Of a DNA stretch of 14,968 nt, positions 1-5,829 are shown piece after piece. Each line of letters starts with the position of its first letter. Position 1 is the first letter of the stretch. The stretch spans positions 1 to 14,968 of the forward strand of contig CAZDQL010000127.1 in assembly GCA_964507325.1 (NCBI GenBank). Direction: 5' to 3'. The notes below the pieces were generated by a model. That model was not told the DNA's origin. It made no database searches and saw nothing but the letters and a program-made list of their open reading frames with translations. The position numbers were made by a program, and so were the translations under genes. Source of the stretch: CAZDQL01 sp964507325. Lineage in GTDB: Bacteria > Planctomycetota > UBA1135 > GCA-002686595.

Positions 1-54
<54 letters not shown>

Positions 55-99
55 TGGGGCCCCTCGCGTCCTCGCTGTCCGGACCGCGAGGGAGCCCCA
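55..99 (-). terminator. Strong inverted repeat after the secretin-like gene (terminator-like hairpin)
   Basis: Positions 55-68 pair with 85-99 (TGGGGCCCCTCGCG against CGCGAGGG-A-GCCCCA) with a single bulged A at 93. Three further pairs, 69-71 with 81-83, close a loop of about nine bases, with C84 bulged. The structure starts 9 bases beyond the stop codon of the minus-strand secretin-like gene, which is where a terminator would sit. On that strand the hairpin is followed by C rather than T, so it is not a textbook intrinsic terminator. The missing T-run cannot be judged because the adjacent G tract may be artificial. Confidence 0.4.
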
Positions 100-107
100 A
101 CCACCCC

Positions 108-1052
108 CTACTTCTCAGCGTCGAACAATGCCACCAACTGCTTGATCCCAGCCAGATCGCTGGGCAAGCACACCACCACCAGCGCGTTCGTGCGCGGATC
201 CGGCATCACGCGCGGCTGGAGCTGCATCACGACGATCATCTGCTGCTGCCGCTGCCCCTGGGGCGGCCCCATGTTGTTGGCCGGGATCAGGGCCTGCACC
301 GACGGGGCGATCGCCTCGGCGTCGGCGTGCTTGAGCACGAAGCGCTCGAAGATCGGCTGCTCATCCTCGACCTCCGCCGCCGCGTCGACAGCGCGCAGCA
401 TCTTCACTTGGCCAGCCACCTGGGTGGCAACGCCGGTCAGGACCATCGAATTGGAGTTGCCGGCTGCCATCAGCTGCTGGGTGTTGGCGTCGGTGATCAT
501 CGTGCGCATCGAGTTGCTGAGCTGGCGCACGTCGGTGTTGGGCAGGTCCACGGTGGTGGTGACCATCAGAGCGGGATGCTCCTGCCATCTCAGTAGCTCG
601 TCGGCGTCCACCCTCAGCGCCGAGGAGCGGATCATGTTGCGGTCGCCGGTGTTCAACGATGTGATCCGCAGCAGGCGCGGCTCCGCCCGGCGCTGGATCG
701 TGAGCAAGAAGTCGAAATTGGCCAGAATCGCCTCGAAGAAGCCCTGGACGGCTGCGGGAGGGACGACCACGTCCTGGACCAGGCCGACGTACGAGTGCTC
801 CAGGTGCTGGCGCGTCTCCATATCGAAGACCACGGCCTGTCCGGTCAGCCTGGCGTAGTCCTCGATCAGGCCGAGAATCGTCGTAGCCCCTTGTCCATCC
901 GCTTCTCCGGCGCAGATCACCAGATCGCCGCTCGGGAGGGGAAAGAGACCATCGGTCGCGACCACCGGGGCCCTACCCCCGCCCTGGGCGGAGGGAGCGG
1001 GCATCTGGGCGATGGGCAGACACAGGGCCAACAGAGCGAGAGGGGTCATCAT
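108..1052 (-). CDS. Exported protein with secretin N0/N1/N2-type domains and no secretin barrel
   Basis: The 314-aa protein starts with a short hydrophobic leader (MMTPLALLALCLPIAQ) that looks like a Sec signal, possibly cut near residue 23. Residues 55-120 resemble the secretin N0/STN fold: a helix, the segment LTGQAVVFD, then VPPAAVQGFFEAIL. Residues 162-223 resemble a first NolW/secretin_N repeat, containing DVRQLSNSMRTMI and then SNSMVLTG. Residues 236-311 form a second repeat, with FVLKHADAEAIAPSVQALIP, a Q-rich linker, then PDPRTNALVVVCLPSDL. In type II/III secretion and pilus secretins these domains form the periplasmic ring below an outer-membrane barrel. Here the protein ends right after the second repeat, so it cannot itself form a pore. 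It may be a periplasmic scaffold or an adaptor to a secretin encoded elsewhere; its real role is unknown. It is transcribed away from mrp. The domain calls rest on visual pattern recognition. Confidence 0.8.
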   Translation of the reverse strand: MMTPLALLALCLPIAQMPAPSAQGGGRAPVVATDGLFPLPSGDLVICAGEADGQGATTILGLIEDYARLTGQAVVFDMETRQHLEHSYVGLVQDVVVPPAAVQGFFEAILANFDFLLTIQRRAEPRLLRITSLNTGDRNMIRSSALRVDADELLRWQEHPALMVTTTVDLPNTDVRQLSNSMRTMITDANTQQLMAAGNSNSMVLTGVATQVAGQVKMLRAVDAAAEVEDEQPIFERFVLKHADAEAIAPSVQALIPANNMGPPQGQRQQQMIVVMQLQPRVMPDPRTNALVVVCLPSDLAGIKQLVALFDAEK

Positions 1053-1056
1053 CGAT

Positions 1057-1061
1057 CTCCT
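1057..1061 (-). promoter_or_regulatory. Ribosome-binding site of the secretin-like gene
   Basis: AGGAG on the minus strand lies 4 nt before the first ATG (1052) and 7 nt before the adjacent second ATG (1049). The spacing favours the second ATG as the real start, which would shorten the protein by one residue. Confidence 0.55.
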
Positions 1062-1175
1062 GTTCGTGAAGCTAGGGCTTGCGAATGCGGTGCTGTCACC
1101 GCCGGCTCCTCGCGGGCCAGGGACGCACGATGCTCTCGGCTCTTCCCTCCGACCGCGGAGATCCCCTTGAGGTGG

Positions 1176-1203
1176 TTGAGTTCCCGGTTCAGCGTCCTAC
1201 CCT
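1176..1203 (+). promoter_or_regulatory. Possible sigma-70-like promoter for mrp
   Basis: TTGAGT at 1176-1181 and TACCCT at 1198-1203 are separated by 16 nt and match four of six and three of six consensus bases respectively. A transcript starting near 1210 would have a leader of about 50 nt before the GTG of mrp. The match is moderate and the call rests on position and spacing only. Confidence 0.3.
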
Positions 1204-1259
1204 GATCGGCCCCGATTCCGGGCTCAACCGCCCCCTACAGCCCTTCCACGGAGTCCACC

Positions 1260-2426
1260 GTGAGCCACCCCACCAGCGAACAGGTCCTCGACGCACTGCG
1301 CGGCGTCATCGATCCCGACCTCGGCCGGGACATCGTCTCCCTCGACTTCATCCGCAAGTGCGAGGTCTCCCCCACCGGCGACGTCGACGTGGTCATCAAC
1401 TTGACGACCCCCGCCTGCCCCATGAAGGAGCAGATGCGCCGCGACGCCCAGGGCCGCATCGAGGCCCTCGAGGGGATCGGCACGGTGTCGATCGAGATGA
1501 CAGCCGAGGTCGCGGCTCAACAGCGACCGGAGCGCCAGCTCGCCGGGAACATCAAGCACGTGGTGGCGGTCTCCAGCGGCAAGGGCGGGGTCGGCAAGAG
1601 CACCGTCGCCGTCAACCTGGCCTGCGCCCTGGCGCGCACCGGAGCCCGGGTGGGCCTGCTCGACTGCGACGTCTACGGCCCCGACATCCCGATGATGATG
1701 GGGATCGAAGGCCGCCCCGAGGCGGGTGGCAGCGAGGAGCACCCCGTCCTGGTCCCCAAGGAGCGCTTCGGGGTCAAGACGATGTCGGTGGGCTACTTCC
1801 TGGCGGAGGACCAGCCGGTGGTGTGGCGCGGTCCGATGATCAACCACCTCCTGAAGCAGTTCCTGGGGGACGTGGAGTGGGGCGAGCTCGACTACCTCTT
1901 GGTCGACATGCCCCCCGGAACCGGCGACGCCCAGCTCTCCTTGGCGCAGCTCGTCCCCCTCACCGGGGCGATCGTCGTCACCACTCCCCAGGCGGTGTCG
2001 ACCTTCGACGTCACCAAGGCGGTCAACATGTTCGCCCAGGTCAACACGCCGGTCCTGGGGGTGGTGGAGAACATGTCCGGCTACGTGATCGAGGGCGTGG
2101 TGGAGGACGCCAGCCCCTCCCAGCGGGTGCGGCTGACCCTCGGCGACAAGCAGGAGGAGCTCGAGCTCGACGAACAAGGGCGCTTCAGCACCGTGGCCCA
2201 CCTCTTCGGACAGGGGGGTGGCGACCGCATCGCCGAGCGCTTCGACGTGCCGCTACTGGGACGCTTGCCCCTCGACCCCACCCTGCGGGTGGGCGGGGAC
2301 GGCGGCGACCCGGTGGTGACGACCCAACCCGACTCCCCCGCGGCCAAGCTCTTCGAGCAGATCGCCGGCGCCGCCGCCCAGCGGATCGCCATGCGCGCCT
2401 TCGCCACCCTGCCGGTCCTCGACTGA
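1260..2426 (+). CDS. mrp: Mrp/NBP35-family Fe-S cluster carrier ATPase
   Basis: This 388-aa cytosolic P-loop ATPase would bind and transfer Fe-S clusters to apoproteins. Residues 5-80 are a MIP18/DUF59 domain with its conserved cysteine in TTPACPMKEQM (C53). The ATPase domain has the deviant Walker A SSGKGGVGKST (105-115, with signature K108 and P-loop K113), LLDCDVYGPDIP (133-144), Walker B YLLVDMPPGTGD (212-223) and VVTTPQAVSTFDV. The C-terminal GRLPLDPTLRVGGDGG and DSPAAKLF are typical of Mrp. The usual CxxC between ENMS and FGxGGG is absent: ENMS (270-273) and FG (316-317) are separated by 42 cysteine-free residues instead of about 13. The start is GTG with GGAG at 1250-1253, 6 nt upstream. 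It lies just before nuoA on the same strand, which suggests a role in maturing complex I. Family assignment is firm; cluster binding by this copy is uncertain. Confidence 0.93.
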   Translation: MSHPTSEQVLDALRGVIDPDLGRDIVSLDFIRKCEVSPTGDVDVVINLTTPACPMKEQMRRDAQGRIEALEGIGTVSIEMTAEVAAQQRPERQLAGNIKHVVAVSSGKGGVGKSTVAVNLACALARTGARVGLLDCDVYGPDIPMMMGIEGRPEAGGSEEHPVLVPKERFGVKTMSVGYFLAEDQPVVWRGPMINHLLKQFLGDVEWGELDYLLVDMPPGTGDAQLSLAQLVPLTGAIVVTTPQAVSTFDVTKAVNMFAQVNTPVLGVVENMSGYVIEGVVEDASPSQRVRLTLGDKQEELELDEQGRFSTVAHLFGQGGGDRIAERFDVPLLGRLPLDPTLRVGGDGGDPVVTTQPDSPAAKLFEQIAGAAAQRIAMRAFATLPVLD

Positions 2427-2446
2427 GCCGCCCGGGTCCCTCTGCG

Positions 2447-2452
2447 TAGAAT
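2447..2452 (+). promoter_or_regulatory. Candidate upstream promoter of the nuo operon (-10 element)
   Basis: TAGAAT is a five-of-six match to the sigma-70 -10 consensus. It lies 20 bp after the mrp stop codon. A weak -35 (CTGAGC at 2423-2428, 18-nt spacing) overlaps that stop. A transcript from here would start near 2459 and carry a leader of about 170 nt before nuoA. Confidence 0.35.
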
Positions 2453-2496
2453 CCCAGGGCCATTCGGCCCAGGGCCCCGATTCACCCACCCCCGCG

Positions 2497-2524
2497 TTGT
2501 CCAGCCCACACCCGCCAGTAGACT
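2497..2524 (+). promoter_or_regulatory. Candidate proximal promoter of the nuo operon
   Basis: TTGTCC at 2497-2502 and TAGACT at 2519-2524 each match four of six consensus bases and are spaced 16 nt apart. This is the best paired sigma-70-like element in the leader. Initiation would fall near 2531, inside a small inverted repeat (CTGCC at 2523-2527 with GGCAG at 2531-2535), giving a leader of about 100 nt. This is a consensus match only. Confidence 0.4.
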
Positions 2525-2632
2525 GCCGCCGGCAGCACTGACCCGTAGCCGTCGGCTCGGTCCCCCCCGGCTCCGCTGCAGATGCACCCGCAGTCCGAGG
2601 AGGCGGTAGGGATCCGTCGCCGTGGGACCGAG

Positions 2633-3007
2633 ATGCTAGATCACTACCTACCGATCCTCATACTCCTGGGCGTCGTCCTGGGATTCGCCGCCTTCGGCAT
2701 CATCGCCTCCGACCTCCTGGGCGGTCACCGCAAGGTGGTCGGCAAGGGGGAAGCCTACGAGTGCGGCATGCGGCCGGTCGGGACCGCCCGCCTGCGGCTC
2801 TCGATCCACTTCTACCTGGTGGCCGTGCTCTTCATCCTCTTCGACGTGGAGGTCGTCTTCCTGGTCCTTTGGGCCGCAGCGGCCAAGGACTTCAGCTCGG
2901 TCGGAGTCGGTGGGCTGGTCTTCGTGGAGATCACGATCTTCGTCGGTCTCCTGATACTCGCCCTGGCCTACGTCTGGCGTAAGGGAGGCCTCGAGTGGGA
3001 TCGCTAA
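2633..3007 (+). CDS. nuoA: NADH-quinone oxidoreductase subunit A
   Basis: This small membrane subunit of complex I (124 aa) sits beside NuoH, J and K near the quinone chamber. It has three membrane segments at about residues 5-28, 59-84 and 93-115. The family's loop motif is present as AYECGMRPVGTARLRLSIHFYLVA, with Y42, E43 and the loop cysteine C44. The acidic motif FILFDVEVVFL (67-77) follows in the second helix. The ATG at 2633 is chosen because NuoA normally begins a few residues before its YLPILI helix. The frame stays open to an ATG at 2582, which would add 17 polar residues, has no ribosome-binding site and is less likely. The binding site before 2633 (GGGA at 2624-2627) is weak. It is the first gene of the nuo operon and overlaps nuoB by 13 nt. 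Confidence 0.95.
   Translation: MLDHYLPILILLGVVLGFAAFGIIASDLLGGHRKVVGKGEAYECGMRPVGTARLRLSIHFYLVAVLFILFDVEVVFLVLWAAAAKDFSSVGVGGLVFVEITIFVGLLILALAYVWRKGGLEWDR
2983..2988 (+). promoter_or_regulatory. Ribosome-binding site setting the nuoB start
   Basis: GGGAGG lies inside the 3' end of nuoA, 6 nt before GTG at 2995, and supports that start over the in-frame ATG at 3031. The latter has its own weaker GGGGA at 3021-3025. Confidence 0.55.
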
Positions 3008-3612
3008 CCCCCGCCGAGACGGGGACCGCCATGGAGAGCGGTTTCCTCGCCACGCGCATGGACGCCCTCGTCAACTGGGGGCGCAAGAACAGCCTGTGGC
3101 CCATGCCGATGGGGCTGTCCTGCTGCGGCATCGAGCTGATGGCGATGTTCGGGCCCCGCTTCGACATCGCCCGCTTCGGCGCCGAGGCCGCGCGCTTCAC
3201 GCCGCGCCAGTGCGACGTCCTGCTCGTCGCCGGCACCGTCACCTGGAAGATGGCGGAGGCGGTGCGCACCGTCTACGACCAGATGCCGGACCCCAAATGG
3301 GTGATCTCCATGGGGGTCTGCGCCTCGACCGGCGGCATGTACGACACCTACCCGGTGGTGCAGGGGGTCGACATGATCCTGCCGGTGGACGTCTACGTGC
3401 CGGGATGCCCCCCGCGCCCGGATGCGGTGCTCGACGCCCTGATCAAGTTGCAGCGCAAGATCGAGCGGGAGACCCCTCTGCGCCGCTTGGTCGAGGGTCC
3501 CGGGGAGGTCGACGACTCCGGGACGGGTGAGTTCCTGATGCCGCCCAACCCGCCGGAGGTCGACTACCGCCCCCCCGCGGAGGAGACGCGTGAAGGGGAG
3601 GCGGGCTCATGA
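2995..3612 (+). CDS. nuoB: NADH-quinone oxidoreductase subunit B (cluster N2)
   Basis: NuoB carries the terminal [4Fe-4S] cluster N2, which hands electrons to quinone at the interface with NuoD and NuoH. The 205-aa protein shows WGRKNSLWPMPMGLSCCGIE with the tandem cysteines C43-C44. The other two N2 ligands are C109 (in SMGVCASTGG) and C138 (in DVYVPGCPPRPDA). All four are present, and VVQGVDMILPVDVY is the usual family signature. The GTG at 2995 gives a 13-nt overlap with nuoA and has the best binding site; starting at ATG 3031 would remove 12 residues and leave all conserved parts intact. The C-terminal 45 residues are polar and variable, as is common. The stop overlaps the nuoC start (ATGA at 3609-3612). 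Confidence 0.96.
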   Translation: MGSLTPAETGTAMESGFLATRMDALVNWGRKNSLWPMPMGLSCCGIELMAMFGPRFDIARFGAEAARFTPRQCDVLLVAGTVTWKMAEAVRTVYDQMPDPKWVISMGVCASTGGMYDTYPVVQGVDMILPVDVYVPGCPPRPDAVLDALIKLQRKIERETPLRRLVEGPGEVDDSGTGEFLMPPNPPEVDYRPPAEETREGEAGS

Positions 3613-4115
3613 ACGGCCTGGAACGTCTGATGGAAGCGGGGGCGCCCGCTTCCCTGAAGGAGGTCGCGGGGGTGGACGGCATCGCGCTGGCCGAGGTCGC
3701 GCTCGCCGACGCGCGGGCGGCTCTCGAGACCCTGCACCAGCACTGCGACTACGAATCGGTCACCCTGATCACCGCCATCGACCACGACACCCCCCCCATC
3801 GCCGGGGCTCGGCCGCGTTTCGAGGTGCTGTGGCAGCTCCACTCCCTCAAGCACGGCGACCGCATCCGCCTGCGCACGCGCGTGACGGAGCAAGAGGCCG
3901 AGGTCCCCTCGGTCGTCGACCTGTGGCCGGCGGCGGGGTTCATGGAGCGCGAGTGCTTCGACCTGTTCGGCGTGCGCTTCGCGGGCAACCCCGACCTGCG
4001 CCGCCTCTTGATGCCCGAGGGGTACGACTACCACCCGCTGCGCAAGGACTTCCCCCAGGTCGGTATCGAGCCCGATCGCTTGTACCGGGAGTGGGAGAGG
4101 GGGCGCCCGCGATGA
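3609..4115 (+). CDS. nuoC: NADH-quinone oxidoreductase subunit C (30-kDa)
   Basis: This 168-aa hydrophilic subunit of the connecting module carries no redox centre and helps hold NuoD, NuoB and NuoI together. The C-terminal half shows the complex I 30-kDa signature: ERECFDLFGVRF (113-124), DLRRLLMPEGYDYHPLRKDFP (129-149). The N-terminal half is variable, as usual. It is a separate gene rather than fused to nuoD, unlike the NuoCD of E. coli. The ATG overlaps the nuoB stop, with GGGGAG at 3595-3600 as binding site. Its own stop overlaps the nuoD start in the same ATGA pattern at 4112-4115. Confidence 0.95.
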   Translation: MNGLERLMEAGAPASLKEVAGVDGIALAEVALADARAALETLHQHCDYESVTLITAIDHDTPPIAGARPRFEVLWQLHSLKHGDRIRLRTRVTEQEAEVPSVVDLWPAAGFMERECFDLFGVRFAGNPDLRRLLMPEGYDYHPLRKDFPQVGIEPDRLYREWERGRPR

Positions 4116-5359
4116 GCGAGACCAGGACCTTCGAATTCACCCCCTCCAGCCCCGCCGATCTGGGGCTGGACCCCGACGACCCGCTGCACGGCGAGCTCCT
4201 CAAGCTCAACGTGGGGCCGCAGCACCCCGCCACCCACGGCGTGCTGCGACTCGTGCTCGAGCTGGACGGCGAGACGATCCGCGGCTGCGATCCGGTGGTG
4301 GGCTACCTGCACCGCGGCAAGGAGAAGGCGGCCGAGAGCCTGGGTTGGCGCGGCTTCTTCCCCCACACCGACCGCCTGGACTACGTGCAGCCGCTGCTCA
4401 ACAACTGCGCCTACGCGCTGGCCCTCGAGAAGCTGGCGGGGGTCGAGGTGCCCCGGCGTGCCCAGGAGATCCGCGTGCTCCTGATGGAGGTCTCGCGGAT
4501 CATGGCCCACCTGATCTACCTGGGCAGCTCGGCGATCGATCTGGGCGCGGTGACGATGTTCTTCTTCACCTTCGTCGAGCGGGAGAAGGCCTACGACCTG
4601 CTCGACGCCTACACCGGTCACCGCATGAACAACACCTACGTCCGGCTGGGCGGGGTGTACGCCGACATAGATGACGAGGTGGCGAGCGGCCTGCGCCAGT
4701 GGTTGCAGGAGTTCCCCTCCAAGATCGACGAGTTCGAGAAGATGCTGACGGGGAACCGCATCTGGTACGGGCGCAACCGCGACGTGGGGGTCATCCCCCG
4801 CGATCGCGCCCTGGCCTGGGCCCTGACCGGCCCCAACCTGCGCGGCTCGGGGGTGGGGCACGACCTGCGGCGGGCCGAGCCGTACTGCGGCTACGAGACC
4901 TATGACTTCGAGGTCCCCACCGGCACGGTGGGCGACTGCTACGACCGCTACCTGGTACGCGTCGAGGAGATGCGCCAGTCCACCCTGGTGGCCCTGCAGG
5001 CCCTCGATCGACTCGAGGTTTCCAAGGGAGGCGAGTTCCTGCTCGAGGATCCGCGCTACGTGCTGCCCCCCAGGGAGCGCATGCTCCAGTCGATGGAGGA
5101 GCTGATCCACCAGTTCAAGGTCGTGACCGACATGCGGCTGCCGCGCGGTCAGGCCTACCGCGGCGTCGAGTCGAGCAAGGGCGAGTTGGGCTTCTTCGTG
5201 GCGTCCGACGGCAGCGCCAACCCGTTGCGCTGCCACATACGCGCCCCAGGCCTGATGAACATTCAGGTCATCCCCGAGATCGCCCGGGGACGGCTCCTGA
5301 GCGACATGATGGCGATCATCGGAAGTCTCGATTTCGTGATGGGTGAGGTGGATCGCTGA
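4112..5359 (+). CDS. nuoD: NADH-quinone oxidoreductase subunit D (49-kDa, quinone site)
   Basis: This 415-aa subunit forms most of the quinone-binding cavity together with NuoB. It is evolutionarily related to the [NiFe]-hydrogenase large subunit but has no metal site. GPQHPATHG (35-43) carries the histidine of the quinone headgroup site, and HTDRLDY (85-91) the partner tyrosine. Other family marks are GYLHRGKEKAAES (64-76), MNNTYVRLGGVYADI, TGPNLRGSGVGHDLR, DFEVPTGTVGDCYDRYLVRVEEMRQS and the C-terminal IIGSLDFVMGEVDR, so the protein is full length. The start and stop overlap nuoC and nuoE by 4 nt and 1 nt, which points to coupled translation. Confidence 0.97.
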   Translation: MSETRTFEFTPSSPADLGLDPDDPLHGELLKLNVGPQHPATHGVLRLVLELDGETIRGCDPVVGYLHRGKEKAAESLGWRGFFPHTDRLDYVQPLLNNCAYALALEKLAGVEVPRRAQEIRVLLMEVSRIMAHLIYLGSSAIDLGAVTMFFFTFVEREKAYDLLDAYTGHRMNNTYVRLGGVYADIDDEVASGLRQWLQEFPSKIDEFEKMLTGNRIWYGRNRDVGVIPRDRALAWALTGPNLRGSGVGHDLRRAEPYCGYETYDFEVPTGTVGDCYDRYLVRVEEMRQSTLVALQALDRLEVSKGGEFLLEDPRYVLPPRERMLQSMEELIHQFKVVTDMRLPRGQAYRGVESSKGELGFFVASDGSANPLRCHIRAPGLMNIQVIPEIARGRLLSDMMAIIGSLDFVMGEVDR

Positions 5360-5829
5360 TGGCCCTACCCGACGAGCTGCTCTCCGAGTTCGACGCGCTG
5401 CGCGAGTGCTACCCCCACGCCCGTGCGGTCCTGATCCCGGCCCTGCATCGCTGCCAGGAGGAGCTGGGCGGCTGGCTCTCCCCGGAGACGATCGGGGACC
5501 TGGCCGAGTACTTCGAGATGGAGGCGATCGAGGTCTACGCAGTGGCCTCCTTCTACCCGATGTTCTTCTTGAAGCCTGTGGGCCGACACGTGGTCAGCGT
5601 CTGCCGCAATATCTCCTGCGACCTGCGCGGCTCCGACGAGATCCTCGCGCGCGCCGCCGCCAAGACCGGCGCCGGGGCGGGCGAGACCTCCGCCGACGGG
5701 AAGTTCTACCTGGAGAGCGTCGAGTGCCAGGGAGCCTGCGCCAACGCCCCCATGATGGTCGTCGACGGGGTCTACCACGAGGACCTGGCCCCCGAGGACG
5801 TGGATCGAATCCTGGGAGGCATCGAATGA
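5359..5829 (+). CDS. nuoE: NADH-quinone oxidoreductase subunit E (cluster N1a)
   Basis: This thioredoxin-fold [2Fe-2S] subunit (156 aa, usual length) of the NADH-oxidising module pairs with NuoF. All four N1a ligands are visible: C82 and C87 in VCRNISCDLRG, and C123 and C127 in ESVECQGACANAPMM. The N-terminal helical part contains the family segment EVYAVASFYPMF (58-69). The ATG overlaps the nuoD stop as TGATG. The stop is in turn overlapped by the nuoF ATG at 5826, so NuoE and NuoF should be made in matched amounts. Confidence 0.96.
   Translation: MALPDELLSEFDALRECYPHARAVLIPALHRCQEELGGWLSPETIGDLAEYFEMEAIEVYAVASFYPMFFLKPVGRHVVSVCRNISCDLRGSDEILARAAAKTGAGAGETSADGKFYLESVECQGACANAPMMVVDGVYHEDLAPEDVDRILGGIE

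Larger units (their letters stand above)
1053..1259. other. Divergent intergenic region between the secretin-like gene and mrp
   Basis: This 207-bp gap separates two genes read in opposite directions, so it must hold promoters for both. A plausible plus-strand promoter is annotated separately. On the minus strand only a weak candidate was found. No RNA gene, riboswitch or convincing additional ORF is visible. Confidence 0.6.
2427..2632 (+). other. mrp-nuoA intergenic leader
   Basis: This 206-bp region precedes nuoA and is the only sizeable gap between mrp and the end of the window. Besides the two promoter candidates it holds a short hairpin at 2457-2470 (GGGCC-ATTC-GGCCC) with no T-run, and a purine-rich GAGGAGG at 2597-2603 lying 29 nt before the likely nuoA start. 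No RNA gene or known riboswitch fold is recognised. Confidence 0.5.

Noticed and set aside
1069..1099. Possible minus-strand promoter (GTGACA and TAGCTT) for the secretin-like gene
   Set aside because: The spacing is 19 nt and the start point would fall on the ribosome-binding site, leaving almost no leader. It is too weak to annotate.
1079..2449. 456-codon plus-strand frame overlapping mrp
   Set aside because: The translation is arginine/proline/glycine-rich and without domains, whereas the mrp frame shows Walker A and B motifs.
2457..2470. GGGCC-ATTC-GGCCC hairpin as a terminator for mrp
   Set aside because: The stem is only 5 bp with no T-run after it, and such short GC stems are expected by chance in this composition.
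2582..2632. N-terminal extension of nuoA from ATG 2582
   Set aside because: The added 17 residues are polar and unlike NuoA N-termini, and no ribosome-binding site precedes this ATG.
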